A DNA stretch of 64,000 bases from JADLGH01 sp964586675 (GCA_964586675.1 CAZPHQ010000016.1:3336-67335); one strand, 5' to 3'. Positions 1 to 8,247 are shown, counted from the first letter of the stretch. Notes: generated by a model not told the origin, from the sequence alone. Numbers and translations are program-made.

Positions 1-2
1 CA

Positions 3-332
3 GAGATGGCGAGGGAGATAGAGCTCTACTTCGAAGGAAGGCTTACCGAGTTCAAAACCCCGCTAGATCTATCCTCGGGGACGGAGTTTCAGAGGGCCGT
101 GTGGCGAAACCTCCTGACTGTCCCCTACGGGAAGGTCACGACATACGGCGAGCTTGCGGAGAAGGTCGGAAAGCCCGGCGCGGCGCGGGCGGTCGGCAAC
201 GCTGTCGGCGTGAATCCGCTTCCTATAGTCGTCCCCTGCCACAGGGTCGTCGCGTCGAACGGCCTCGGCGGATACACGGGCGGCATAGATATAAAGAAAG
301 CGCTCCTCGGAGTGGAAGGGGTGCCAACCTGA
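3..332 (+). CDS. ogt: Methylated-DNA--protein-cysteine methyltransferase, 5' end cut by window
   Basis: DNA repair protein that removes the alkyl group from O6-alkylguanine onto its own cysteine. Seen: the C-terminal catalytic domain, with the GTEFQRAVW segment, the helix-turn-helix region GKVTTYGELAEKVGKPGAARAVGNAV, and the active-site PCHRV motif (Cys78 counted from the ATG at position 6), followed by GLGGYTGG. The family is usually about 150-170 residues and only about 108 are present, so the true start very probably lies upstream of the window and the ATG at 6 is internal. The stop at 330-332 overlaps the proposed start of pgpA. Ogt and Ada C-terminal domains share these motifs. Without the N-terminus I call it Ogt-like. 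Confidence 0.93.
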   Translation, partial: EMAREIELYFEGRLTEFKTPLDLSSGTEFQRAVWRNLLTVPYGKVTTYGELAEKVGKPGAARAVGNAVGVNPLPIVVPCHRVVASNGLGGYTGGIDIKKALLGVEGVPT

Positions 333-781
333 AAGAGCGCGCCGCAAAGCTTGTCGCGACGTTCTTTTACACCGGATATTTTCCTTACGGGCCCGGCACT
401 GTCGGCACTGCCGCAGCGATACCGCTGTATTATCTCTTCTCGTTTGCCCCACCTTATATCTACGCAATTCTGACTATCGCCGTGATCGCGCTTTCCGTGT
501 GGGCGGCGGACGTCGTAGAGCGCTCGTCAGGAAGCACCGACCCGGGATTTATCGTGGCGGACGAGGTTTCGGGGTACTTAGTGACGATGGCGTTCGCGCC
601 GGTTTCGGTGACGTCCGTCGTACTCGGATTTTTTCTCTTTCGGCTCTTCGATATAACGAAGCCGCCGCCTGCGAGGCACTTCGAGAGGCTTCACGGAGGG
701 CTCGGGATCGTGATGGATGATGTCGCGGCGGGGGTGTATGCGAATGTGGTGCTGCAGGTTGTGATGAGGTATGTATTCTAA
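329..781 (+). CDS. pgpA: Phosphatidylglycerophosphatase A
   Basis: Membrane phosphatase that converts phosphatidylglycerol phosphate to phosphatidylglycerol. Seen: an N-terminal YFPYGPGTVGT segment equivalent to the family PGT-G motif, a central DPGFIVADEVSG acidic motif, and the C-terminal RLFDITKPPP...RLHGGLGIVMDDVAAGVYA block that is diagnostic for PgpA. Hydrophobic stretches fit several membrane segments. The reading frame stays open upstream into ogt, but that part reads as out-of-frame ogt sequence. No ATG, GTG or TTG lies near the family N-terminus. The best start is CTG at 329, which overlaps the ogt stop (CTGA) and has a GGAAGGGG ribosome-binding site about 8 bases upstream. About 150 residues from that start is normal for the family. 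Translational coupling to ogt is inferred. Confidence 0.9.
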   Translation: MKERAAKLVATFFYTGYFPYGPGTVGTAAAIPLYYLFSFAPPYIYAILTIAVIALSVWAADVVERSSGSTDPGFIVADEVSGYLVTMAFAPVSVTSVVLGFFLFRLFDITKPPPARHFERLHGGLGIVMDDVAAGVYANVVLQVVMRYVF

Positions 782-1301
782 CGGGTCGCTACAGGCACTC
801 TCTTTCTAAAGGCAATAACAGAAAAGTCTAAGGCAAAGTCTTCTACTTTTCCTTGATGAAAAGTAGCATACACATAGTGTGTTTCTAGACGAAGCACCTT
901 CGGAGGCTCATGCACCGGTAGCGCGACAGGTGATGATGGCAATACGCCTCTACTTCGATTGTCTGCGGACACGGTCCGCCTAAAAATCATCGCGTCTTCG
1001 CTAAATCTTCTAATTTATCACCCCCACCCTGACCCTCCCCCTGGGAGGGGGGAAGATTGTGGATTGCTGGCGGAAGTGGATTCCCGATAAAGGCATTCGA
1101 GAATGACACACACTTGGTGTGTTTTCCGACGTAGCAAAGTCGGAGATTTATTGCACCTTCGCGCGACCGGAAGTAGAAAGCACACATCCGCTACGTCCTA
1201 TGCTGCGATCTCACGCAGACGTGGTCTGTCGCGCTTGCCTCTGAAGCGTCGAGCGTATACTCTTTTCGAATTATTCTCCGAAGTCTAAAGGCGCTGGATT
1301 A
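782..1301. repeat. Intergenic repeat island 1 (two copies of repeat family A, one of family B)
   Basis: This gene-free stretch between pgpA and cinA is built from dispersed repeats. A family A copy runs about 830-1015. It contains the inverted repeat CTACTTTT...AAAAGTAG, an ACAC-ATA-GTGT hairpin and the hairpin GCGGAC-ACG-GTCCGC (965-979), and ends with AATCATCGCGTCTTCGCTAAATCT. A second, diverged copy lies at about 1106-1229, with hairpin GCAGAC-GTG-GTCTGT (1215-1229). Between them are a CCCTGACCCTCCCCC stretch and a family B palindrome (ATTCCCGA at 1080, TCGAGAAT at 1098). Short open frames here have no family features and are not called. Confidence 0.8.
1235..1261 (+). promoter_or_regulatory. 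Possible sigma-70 promoter for cinA-recA
   Basis: TTGCCT (1235-1240) and TATACT (1256-1261) are separated by 15 bases, which is short but usable. It lies 41 bases upstream of cinA, immediately after a family A repeat copy. Inferred from motif match only. Confidence 0.35.
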
Positions 1302-2549
1302 ATGAGTCTTACCATAGAAATAATCACCACGGGCGACGAGCTTATGACGGGCCTTACGGCTGACGGAAATTTCTTCCGGGCCGGGGACGTTCTCGCGTCG
1401 ATGGGGCTCGAAGTCGCTTATCATACGACCGTCGGCGATTACATGGACCGCATCGTCGAAGCGTTCCAAATCGCGCGCGGGAGGGCGGACGCCGTTATCG
1501 TCTCTGGCGGGCTCGGGCCGACGTCGGACGACCTCACCGCAGAGGCCGCAGCGCGTTTTTTAGGGACGGGGCTCGAGCTCAACCGCGAGGCGCTCGCGTC
1601 GATAGAGGAAAGGTACAGGCAGAGGGGCCGCGTCATGACCGCGATCAACCGGAAGCAGGCCTGCCTTCCGAAAGGGTGCACAGTCCTGATTAACGAATGG
1701 GGTACCGCGCCGGGGTGGCGGTCCGAGTCCGAGGGCACAGCATTCTATTTCCTCCCCGGCGTGCCGAAAGAGTTTCGCGCCATGCTGGAGGCGTATGTCC
1801 TCCCCGAGCTGGAGAAAATGGGCGCGGGAAGGACGGCTGTAAAAACCCGTTTGATAAAGACATTCGGCCTCCCTGAGTCGGGCGTCGCCGAGAGGCTCGC
1901 GGGTGTCGAGAGAGAAAACATCAGGCTCGGGTACAGGGCGTACTACCCGGAGGTGCATTTGCGCGTCACGGCTTACGGCGAAACGCGGGACGCGGCGTCG
2001 GAGCTAGTGGACGAGTTCACGAGCGACGTTACGACCCGGCTCGCAGGGTACGTGTTCTCCGTCAACGGCGAGACGATGGAGGAGGCCCTCGGAGGGCTTC
2101 TCCGTGACAAAAACCTCAGCCTCGCGGCGGCGGAGTCGTGCACGGGCGGGCTGATATCGCACAGGATCACGAACGTCGCCGGAAGCTCGTCTTACTTCCT
2201 CGAAGGGGTCGTATCCTACAGCAACGAAGCAAAGGAAAAGATCCTCGGCGTGCCGCACGGGCTCCTCGTCGAGCACGGCGCGGTGAGCGCGCCCGTCGTC
2301 GAGGCGATGGCGAGGGGCGTCCGAAATCTCTCGGGCTCGGGTATCGGCGTCGCCGTCTCCGGTATAGCCGGCCCCGGTGGGGGGACCCCGGAAAAGCCTG
2401 TCGGAACCGTATACATAGGCACGGATTCGGCGTCGCACGGGACGAGGTCCGAAAAGTTTTTGTTTCACGGAACGAGGGAGGAGATAAAGCTCGCGACGTC
2501 CTCTAGGGCCATAATGACTGTTATGCAGATTTTATTAAATAACGTATAA
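1302..2549 (+). CDS. cinA: CinA-family protein (competence/damage-inducible; nicotinamide-nucleotide amidase)
   Basis: Two-domain cytoplasmic protein of 415 residues, the normal length for full CinA. The N-terminal MoaB/MogA-like domain (about 1-170) shows TTGDELMTG and the VSGGLGPTSDD motif near residues 67-77. The C-terminal PncC-type domain (about 255-415) shows AAAESCTGGLISHRIT near residue 278 and VSGIAGPGGGTPEKPVGTVYIG. The family has NMN deamidase and ADP-ribose pyrophosphatase activities in pyridine-nucleotide repair. The gene directly precedes recA, a linkage seen in several bacteria, so co-expression is likely. The ATG at 1302 gives the family N-terminus; the ribosome-binding site (AAAGGCG) is weak. 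Confidence 0.95.
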   Translation: MSLTIEIITTGDELMTGLTADGNFFRAGDVLASMGLEVAYHTTVGDYMDRIVEAFQIARGRADAVIVSGGLGPTSDDLTAEAAARFLGTGLELNREALASIEERYRQRGRVMTAINRKQACLPKGCTVLINEWGTAPGWRSESEGTAFYFLPGVPKEFRAMLEAYVLPELEKMGAGRTAVKTRLIKTFGLPESGVAERLAGVERENIRLGYRAYYPEVHLRVTAYGETRDAASELVDEFTSDVTTRLAGYVFSVNGETMEEALGGLLRDKNLSLAAAESCTGGLISHRITNVAGSSSYFLEGVVSYSNEAKEKILGVPHGLLVEHGAVSAPVVEAMARGVRNLSGSGIGVAVSGIAGPGGGTPEKPVGTVYIGTDSASHGTRSEKFLFHGTREEIKLATSSRAIMTVMQILLNNV

Positions 2550-2562
2550 TTTGGGAGCTATC

Positions 2563-3606
2563 ATGGGAAAACAGCCACTAGCTGAAGACAGCAACGCAGA
2601 AAAGGAAAAAACCATAGAGCTTGCAATATCTTCCATAGAGAAGCAGTTCGGAAAGGGCTCTATAATGAGACTCGGGGCCGGGGCGCCGATACCGCAGCTT
2701 TCGGTCGTGTCGTCGGGCTCGATAGGGCTCGACATAGCCCTCGGCGTCGGGGGATTCCCCAAGGGGAGGATAATCGAGATATACGGCCCGGAAGCTTCGG
2801 GTAAAACGACGCTCGCGCTTCACGTTATAGCCGAGGCGCACAAGAAGGGCGGGATAGCGGCCTTCGTCGACGCGGAGCACGCGCTCGACCCGAATTACGC
2901 CAACAACCTCGGTGTGAAGATAGACGAGCTTTTGATATCTCAGCCCGACTTCGGCGAGCAGGCTCTAGAAATAGTGGACACGCTCGTCAGGAGCGGCGCG
3001 GTGGATGTGATAGTGCTCGACTCCGTCGCGGCGCTTACACCGAGGGCGGAAATCGAGGGCGAGATGGGCGACACGCACGTCGGCCTCCAGGCGAGGCTGA
3101 TGTCGCAGGCTCTCCGTAAAATCACCGCCACGGTCGGCCGCTCGAACACGCTCGTAATATTCGTAAACCAGACACGTATGAAAATCGGAACGCTCCCTTA
3201 CCAGAACCCGGAGACGACGAGCGGCGGCACCGCACTCAGGTTTTACTCGTCCGTTCGGATAGACGTCAGGCGCATAGGCTCCATCAAGGACGGCGACGAC
3301 GTTACGGGCAACAGGGTGCGTGCGAAGGTCGTAAAAAATAAAGTATCCCCGCCGTTCAGGGACGCCGAGTTCGACATAATGTTCGGAAGCGGCATATCGC
3401 AGACGGGCGAGATGGTGGACATGGGGACGAAGCTTAATTTAGTGGAAAAGAGCGGGACGTGGTTTTCGTACGGCGGCGAAAGGCTCGGGCAGGGCAGGGA
3501 GAACGCGAGGACGTTTCTCGGAGAGAATCCCGACCTTGCGGAGAAGCTGAAGGGCGAGATACTGGCGAAGACCGTGGTCTCGAAAAATACAAAGGCAGAG
3601 GAGTAA
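2563..3606 (+). CDS. recA: Recombinase A
   Basis: ATP-dependent strand-exchange protein and co-protease of the SOS response. Seen: Walker A GPEASGKTT (about residues 75-83), the DAEHALDP segment, the VIVLDSVAALTPRAE Walker B region, and the loop segment NQTRMKIG...TTSGGTALRFYSSVRIDVRR, all typical of RecA. Starting at ATG 2563 gives 347 residues, normal for the family. A TTG at 2551 is in frame, but the GGGAG ribosome-binding site at 2553-2557 sits at the right distance for the ATG only. It follows the cinA stop by 13 bases. I see no clear LexA box in the short gap, so control probably comes from the cinA promoter or from inside cinA. Confidence 0.98.
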   Translation: MGKQPLAEDSNAEKEKTIELAISSIEKQFGKGSIMRLGAGAPIPQLSVVSSGSIGLDIALGVGGFPKGRIIEIYGPEASGKTTLALHVIAEAHKKGGIAAFVDAEHALDPNYANNLGVKIDELLISQPDFGEQALEIVDTLVRSGAVDVIVLDSVAALTPRAEIEGEMGDTHVGLQARLMSQALRKITATVGRSNTLVIFVNQTRMKIGTLPYQNPETTSGGTALRFYSSVRIDVRRIGSIKDGDDVTGNRVRAKVVKNKVSPPFRDAEFDIMFGSGISQTGEMVDMGTKLNLVEKSGTWFSYGGERLGQGRENARTFLGENPDLAEKLKGEILAKTVVSKNTKAEE

Positions 3607-3621
3607 CGGCCGGAGCGGATC

Positions 3622-4752
3622 ATGGGCATAAGCATCGACGACATTCTTAAGGCTGCTGTCAGGGTAGGGGCGTCCGATATTCACATCGGCACCGGGCGGC
3701 ACCCCATACTCCGCGTCGAGGGAAAGCTCACGCCTGTGAGAAGCGCGCCGAAGCTCACGCCGGACGATGTTAAGGGCATGGCCTACTCCATGATGAACCC
3801 CTCGCAGCGGGAGAAGTTCGAGCAGCTCTTCGAGATGGACCTTGCCTACAGCATAAGCGGGCTTTCGAGGTTCAGGGTCAATGTCTTCCAGCAGAGGGGC
3901 ACCTATTCGATAGCCATAAGGTCTATCCCGTTCAACATTCTGGACTTCGAGTCGCTCCATCTCCCGCCGGTAATGGAGAAGATAGCGAACGAGGAGAGGG
4001 GCCTCGTTATCGTTACGGGGACGACGGGAAGCGGTAAATCGACGACGCTCGCCTCGGTAGTGAATTACATAAACAAGACCAAGTCGCGTCACATTATCAC
4101 CGTCGAAGACCCGCTCGAATACATGCACGAAGACCAGATGAGCTATATAAACCAGAGGGAGGTCGGCATCGATACGATGGCGTTCGCAAACGCCATGAGG
4201 GCGGCCCTAAGGGAAGACCCCGACGTTATACTCGTCGGCGAGCTGAGAGACCTCGAAACGATGGAGATATGCCTCTCGGCGGCGGAGACGGGCCATCTCG
4301 TTCTGACTACTCTACATACCCTCGACGCTATGGAGTCTGTGAACCGTATGCTGACGGTTTTCCCGCCTCACCAGCATAACCAGGTGAGGTATCAGCTGGC
4401 GCAGGTGCTGAAGGCCGTTATATCGCAGAGGCTCGTGCCCATGGCGGACGGCAAGGCGCGCGTGCCGGCTGTAGAAATACTCATCGCCACGGAAAGAATA
4501 AAGGAGCTTATCTCCGACTCGACCAAGACGTGGGAGATACGGCAGGCCATACAGGAGGGGAGCCTCCACTACGGCATGCAGACCTTCGACCAGTGCCTCT
4601 ACGGCCTCTTCAAGGGCAATCTGATCACCTACGACGAGGCGATGAGGCAGGCCACCAACAAGAATGACCTCTCGATGAGAATCGAGGGCATAACCTCGGG
4701 CTCGTCGTCGCTTGTCCGCGAGGAAACCTTCGGCTCGCAGAACTCGCGCTGA
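3622..4752 (+). CDS. pilT: PilT-type twitching motility ATPase
   Basis: Hexameric cytoplasmic ATPase that powers type IV pilus retraction. Seen: N-terminal PAS-like domain (ASDIHIGTGRHPILRVEGKL), Walker A GTTGSGKST at about residues 131-139, the Asp box ITVEDPLEYMHED, Walker B ALREDPDVILVGELRD, and the His box TGHLVLTTLHTLDAMESVNRM. 376 residues is close to the family norm of about 345-375. The AIRAGR-type C-terminal signature is not evident, so PilU or another PilT paralogue is possible. It lies 15 bases after recA, with no other pilus gene in the window. Confidence 0.92.
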   Translation: MGISIDDILKAAVRVGASDIHIGTGRHPILRVEGKLTPVRSAPKLTPDDVKGMAYSMMNPSQREKFEQLFEMDLAYSISGLSRFRVNVFQQRGTYSIAIRSIPFNILDFESLHLPPVMEKIANEERGLVIVTGTTGSGKSTTLASVVNYINKTKSRHIITVEDPLEYMHEDQMSYINQREVGIDTMAFANAMRAALREDPDVILVGELRDLETMEICLSAAETGHLVLTTLHTLDAMESVNRMLTVFPPHQHNQVRYQLAQVLKAVISQRLVPMADGKARVPAVEILIATERIKELISDSTKTWEIRQAIQEGSLHYGMQTFDQCLYGLFKGNLITYDEAMRQATNKNDLSMRIEGITSGSSSLVREETFGSQNSR

Positions 4753-4808
4753 GGCTTAGCACAGCAAAAGCCGCCCCGTGCCTTCCAGATACGCCCCCGA
4801 ATGCGCAC

Positions 4809-4838
4809 TTGAGCTAAAGCGTCAAAGTTTGATATACT
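4809..4838 (+). promoter_or_regulatory. Sigma-70-type promoter for tsaB, probably giving a leaderless message
   Basis: TTGAGC (4809-4814) and TATACT (4833-4838) have an 18-base spacer. The GTG start of tsaB is at 4846, only 7 bases past the -10 box, so transcription would begin at or next to the start codon. No ribosome-binding site is visible before the GTG, which agrees with a leaderless transcript. Confidence 0.55.
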
Positions 4839-4845
4839 CTATATT

Positions 4846-5577
4846 GTGACGTCCATAAAAGTCCTCGCCATAGAAACCTCGACCTACTCGGGGAGTATCG
4901 CCGTCGCGGACGGCGACAGGATACTCGGGGAGTATTACCTCGACATGGGTCCATCTCATTCGGAAAAGCTGATACCGAAGGTGGACATGCTCCTGGACGA
5001 GCTCGGTATGGATAAACGGGAGCTTTCGGGGATAGCGGTCGCCGCGGGGCCGGGGTCGTTCACGGCGCTCCGGGTGGGAATCTCCACCGTGAAAGGGCTC
5101 GCGTTTTCGCTGGACCTGCCTGTCGTGTCGGCGTCGTCGCTAGAGCTCCTGGTGATGAACGCGCCGTTTTCGGGCCTGCAGCTATGCCCTGTTATCGACG
5201 CGCGGCGGGGGGAAGTGTTCACCGCACTTTTCAGGGCGGAGGGCGGGACTGTCCAAAGGCTCACGGAAGACGCCCCGCGGACGCTTCCGGAATTAAGGAG
5301 TATAATAAAGGAAAAAACGATATTTATAGGGGAAGGCGCTTTACTTTATAAAGATTTTCTGGAAGATAATCATGGTGACAGCGAGCTCGGCGAGTGTTTA
5401 TTCTGCCCCTCTTACATGAATTATCCGAGGGCGTCGTCGCTCGCGTTCCTGGGTGTCCGGAGATTGCGGGAAGGGCTTTCCGAAGATGCAGCGCTTCTAT
5501 CGCCGGCTTATCTAAGAAAGCCAGACGCAGAATTATCAGCAAAGGGGAGAGACCATGACGGAATCAGAGATAGTTGA
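4846..5577 (+). CDS. tsaB: tRNA N6-threonylcarbamoyladenosine biosynthesis protein TsaB
   Basis: Partner of TsaD and TsaE in making t6A at position 37 of ANN-decoding tRNAs. Seen: N-terminal actin-like ATPase fold segment VLAIETSTYSGSIAVADG, GPSHSEKLIPKVDMLLDELG, and the family motif VAAGPGSFTALRVGISTVKGLAF. 243 residues is slightly longer than E. coli TsaB. The C-terminal region is less conserved, as expected for this family. The start is GTG at 4846, chosen because the protein begins with the conserved beta-strand and no earlier start exists. Its 3' end overlaps the next gene by 23 bases. Confidence 0.93.
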   Translation: MTSIKVLAIETSTYSGSIAVADGDRILGEYYLDMGPSHSEKLIPKVDMLLDELGMDKRELSGIAVAAGPGSFTALRVGISTVKGLAFSLDLPVVSASSLELLVMNAPFSGLQLCPVIDARRGEVFTALFRAEGGTVQRLTEDAPRTLPELRSIIKEKTIFIGEGALLYKDFLEDNHGDSELGECLFCPSYMNYPRASSLAFLGVRRLREGLSEDAALLSPAYLRKPDAELSAKGRDHDGIRDS

Positions 5578-5782
5578 GAAGCTTCTCACGGGGGACGACG
5601 AGTTCCAGAAGCTCTACTTCGAGCACAGGGAGCTCGACGAGGTTGTGAAGAGCCTCGAAAGCAAAGAATCCCTCAGCTTCGACGACGAGGTAGAGGTGAA
5701 GAGGCTGAAGAAGATAAAGCTCTCGCTCAAGGACCGCATAGAGGCCAAGATAGCCGAGTGGAAGCACAGGGTCGAAGCCTGA
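5555..5782 (+). CDS. YdcH/DUF465-family small protein
   Basis: A 75-residue charged, mostly helical protein. The segment FQKLYFEHRELDEVVKSLES followed by EVKRLKKIKLSLKDRIEAKI matches the YdcH (DUF465) family, whose members form short coiled coils and have no settled function. The start ATG at 5555 lies inside the tsaB 3' end, after a good GGGGAG ribosome-binding site, so the two are probably translationally coupled. Probably cytoplasmic; no signal or membrane segment. Confidence 0.8.
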   Translation: MTESEIVEKLLTGDDEFQKLYFEHRELDEVVKSLESKESLSFDDEVEVKRLKKIKLSLKDRIEAKIAEWKHRVEA

Positions 5783-5830
5783 GAAGGCCTCGGGCCCTGA
5801 ATGAAATATTAAATATAGATTATTTCAATC

Positions 5831-5859
5831 GCCCGGCGGACGTGTAAGCGTTTCCGGGC
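5831..5859 (+). promoter_or_regulatory. Hairpin in the ilvB leader
   Basis: GCCCGG (5831-5836) and CCGGGC (5854-5859) form a 6-bp stem 24 bases before the ilvB start. The region upstream (5805-5828) is AT-rich and may hold the promoter, but no clear -35/-10 pair is seen. No T-run follows, so it is not a simple terminator. Confidence 0.35.
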
Positions 5860-5882
5860 TAATCCTACGGGGGTGTATTACA

Positions 5883-7616
5883 ATGGCAAGAATGATTGGC
5901 GCCGAGATGTTTTTCGAGACTCTCATACACGAGGGCATAGACGTGGTGTTCGGTCTTCCGGGCGGCTACGTGCTCAAGGTGTACGACGTTATGTCGAAGT
6001 ATGAGGACAGGCTCAGGCACGTTCTTGCCAGGCATGAGCAGGGCGCTACCCACATGGCTGACGGCTACGCGAGGGCGTCCGGCAAGCCTGGCGTGGTGCT
6101 CTGTACCTCGGGTCCCGCCGCGACGAATACCGTTACCGGTATCGCTACGGCTCAGATGGACTCTTCACCGATAGTTGTTTTCACGGGACAGGTGCCGCTT
6201 CCCTACCTCGGGAGCGACGCGTTTCAGGAGGCGGACCACATCGGCATTACCCGCCCCTGCACGAAGCATAATTACCTCGTGAGAAAGACGATAGACCTTC
6301 CGCGCGCGATGAAGGAGGCGTTTTACATCGCCGGCACGGGGAGGCCGAGCCCGGTTCTCGTCGACATGCCGAAGGACGTTCTCCTGGGCGAAGACGAGCT
6401 GGTTATACCGGACTCTGTGGGCCTAAGGGGCTACAAGCCGCCGACGAAGGGTCACCCCGGGCAGATAAAGCGCGCCGTCGAGATGCTTCTCGCGGCGAAA
6501 AAGCCGCTTATTTTCGGCGGCGGGGGTCTTATATGGTCCGCGGCCAGCGAGGAGCTGAAGGAGCTCGCTCACAGGCTCCAGATACCTGTTACGCTGACGC
6601 TCATGGGCCTCGGCGCATACCCGGCGGACGACCCGCTTTACATCAGCATGCTCGGCATGCACGGCTCCTACGCCGCGAACATGGCCGTCCATGAATGCGA
6701 CCTCGTCGTATCCATAGGCGCACGCTTCGACGACAGGGCGACGGGCGGGAATTTCGCAAAGTTCGCTCCAAACGCGAAGATAATTCACATAGACATAGAC
6801 CCGTCGACCATCGACAAGAACATAGTCGTTCACTGCCCGATAGTCGGCGATGCGAAGCTCGTTTTACAGCAGATCCTGGAGATCCTTCCGGCGAAGGTTA
6901 AGAACGACAGGAAGGAATGGTCGGGCCAGATAAAGAGCTGGCAGAAAAAGTATCCCTATTCCTACAACCAGGGCGACGAGAAGATCCTCACGTCCTACAC
7001 CATCGACACCCTGAGCAAGATCACGGACGGCGAGGCTGTCGTCGTATCAGACGTCGGCCAGCACCAGATGTGGGTTGCCCAGTGGTACAAGTTCAAGCAC
7101 CCGAGGACTCACATCACCTCGGGCGGACTCGGCACGATGGGCTTCGGCTTCCCGGCCGCCATGGGCGCGAAGTTCGCCCAGCCGAACAGGCAGGTTATCA
7201 GCGTATGCGGGGACGGCAGCTTCCAGATGAACATGCAGGAGCTCGCGACGGCCGTCGAAAACAACATGGACCTCAAGATACTCCTTCTCAATAACGGCCA
7301 CCACGGCATGGTGCGCCAGTGGCAGACGATGTTCTTCAACGGCAACTACTCGGCGTCCAAATTCGGCGTGCTGCCGGATTTCGTGAAGCTGGCGGAGTCG
7401 TTCGGAGCGGTCGGCATGAGGGCGTCTAAACCCGGCGACCTCGAAGCGACGCTCAAGGAAGGGCTGTCGACTCCGGGCGTCGTGCTGATGGAAGTCATGG
7501 TCGACTACGAGGAGCTCGTGTATCCGATGATCGCCCCGGGCGGCGCGATGAATGAGATGCTTCTCGGGCCGGGCGACCAGCTCAGCAACCTCGCCGACGT
7601 AGCCGATATGGCTTAA
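5883..7616 (+). CDS. ilvB: Acetolactate synthase large subunit
   Basis: Thiamine-diphosphate enzyme that condenses two pyruvates (or pyruvate and 2-oxobutyrate) in the first shared step of branched-chain amino acid synthesis. Seen: N-terminal pyrimidine-binding domain with the catalytic Glu in RHEQGATHMADGYAR (E52), a central domain with the FDDRATG motif (FAD region of AHAS), and the C-terminal TPP-binding motif GDGSFQMNMQELATAVENN...NNG. The FDDR motif favours true AHAS over catabolic ALS. 577 residues is typical. A GGGGGTG ribosome-binding site precedes the ATG. The regulatory subunit ilvN follows after 124 bases. Confidence 0.96.
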   Translation: MARMIGAEMFFETLIHEGIDVVFGLPGGYVLKVYDVMSKYEDRLRHVLARHEQGATHMADGYARASGKPGVVLCTSGPAATNTVTGIATAQMDSSPIVVFTGQVPLPYLGSDAFQEADHIGITRPCTKHNYLVRKTIDLPRAMKEAFYIAGTGRPSPVLVDMPKDVLLGEDELVIPDSVGLRGYKPPTKGHPGQIKRAVEMLLAAKKPLIFGGGGLIWSAASEELKELAHRLQIPVTLTLMGLGAYPADDPLYISMLGMHGSYAANMAVHECDLVVSIGARFDDRATGGNFAKFAPNAKIIHIDIDPSTIDKNIVVHCPIVGDAKLVLQQILEILPAKVKNDRKEWSGQIKSWQKKYPYSYNQGDEKILTSYTIDTLSKITDGEAVVVSDVGQHQMWVAQWYKFKHPRTHITSGGLGTMGFGFPAAMGAKFAQPNRQVISVCGDGSFQMNMQELATAVENNMDLKILLLNNGHHGMVRQWQTMFFNGNYSASKFGVLPDFVKLAESFGAVGMRASKPGDLEATLKEGLSTPGVVLMEVMVDYEELVYPMIAPGGAMNEMLLGPGDQLSNLADVADMA

Positions 7617-7740
7617 CGGGAAAGATTGGGTATAATGAGTGAGCTTTTTATATAAGTAAGGGTTCTCATTTATCTTTTCCCCTGTATAATCAGCTTTTCA
7701 TTCGGGTATACCGGGAGGTATATATGGAGGTATATATATT
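7617..7740 (+). promoter_or_regulatory. ilvB-ilvN gap with two -10-like boxes and a doubled ribosome-binding site
   Basis: TATAAT occurs at 7631-7636 and 7685-7690, each without a convincing -35 box. Just before ilvN the 12-base unit GGAGGTATATAT is present twice in tandem (7715-7738). The first unit serves a six-codon frame, ATG at 7724 to TGA at 7744, reading Met-Glu-Val-Tyr-Ile-Leu. The second lies inside that frame and serves the ilvN GTG at 7741, which overlaps the mini-frame's stop. Confidence 0.45.
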
Positions 7741-8247
7741 GTGAGGCATACGATAACGCTTCTTGTCGATAACGAATCCGGTGTTCTCTCGCGCATTGCC
7801 GGTCTTTTCAGCGCGAGGGGGTTCAACATCGAGAGCCTGAACGTCGCCGAGACGCTCGAACCCGACACTTCACGCATAACGCTCGTCACTTCGGGCGACG
7901 ATTTCATAATCCAGCAGATAATAAAGCGCTTCAACAACATGGTGAACGTGATAAAGGTGAGCGACCTCACGGGAGAAGTGAGGGTCGAGAGGGAGATGGT
8001 GCTCGTCCGCGTGGACGCGAGGCCCGAGACGAGGGCCGAGATTCTCCGGACGGCCGACATATTCAGGGCGAAGGTTATAGACGTGGGAGCGAAGTCGTAC
8101 ACGCTAGAGCTTACGGGCGACAAGGAAAAGGTGAACGCGTTCATAGAGCTTCTGCATCCGCTCGGAATAAAGGAGATAGCACGCACGGGGACCGTGGCCA
8201 TGAAACGGGAAAGCAAAGCCGCAATAAGGAAAGGAGAGGAAAAATGA
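7741..8247 (+). CDS. ilvN: Acetolactate synthase small (regulatory) subunit
   Basis: Regulatory partner of IlvB that raises activity and gives feedback inhibition by valine. Seen: an ACT domain in about residues 1-75 (HTITLLVDNESGVLSRIAGLFSARGFNIESLNV), followed by the C-terminal domain with KVIDVGAKSYTLELTGDKEKVNAFIELLHPLGIKEIARTG. 168 residues is the usual length. The start is GTG at 7741 behind a GGAGG site. The 3' end overlaps ilvC by 4 bases (ATGA), so ilvN and ilvC are translationally coupled. Confidence 0.96.
   Translation: MRHTITLLVDNESGVLSRIAGLFSARGFNIESLNVAETLEPDTSRITLVTSGDDFIIQQIIKRFNNMVNVIKVSDLTGEVRVEREMVLVRVDARPETRAEILRTADIFRAKVIDVGAKSYTLELTGDKEKVNAFIELLHPLGIKEIARTGTVAMKRESKAAIRKGEEK

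Noticed and set aside
101..328. N-terminal extension of pgpA into ogt
   Set aside because: The extra residues are out-of-frame ogt sequence and have no PgpA similarity.
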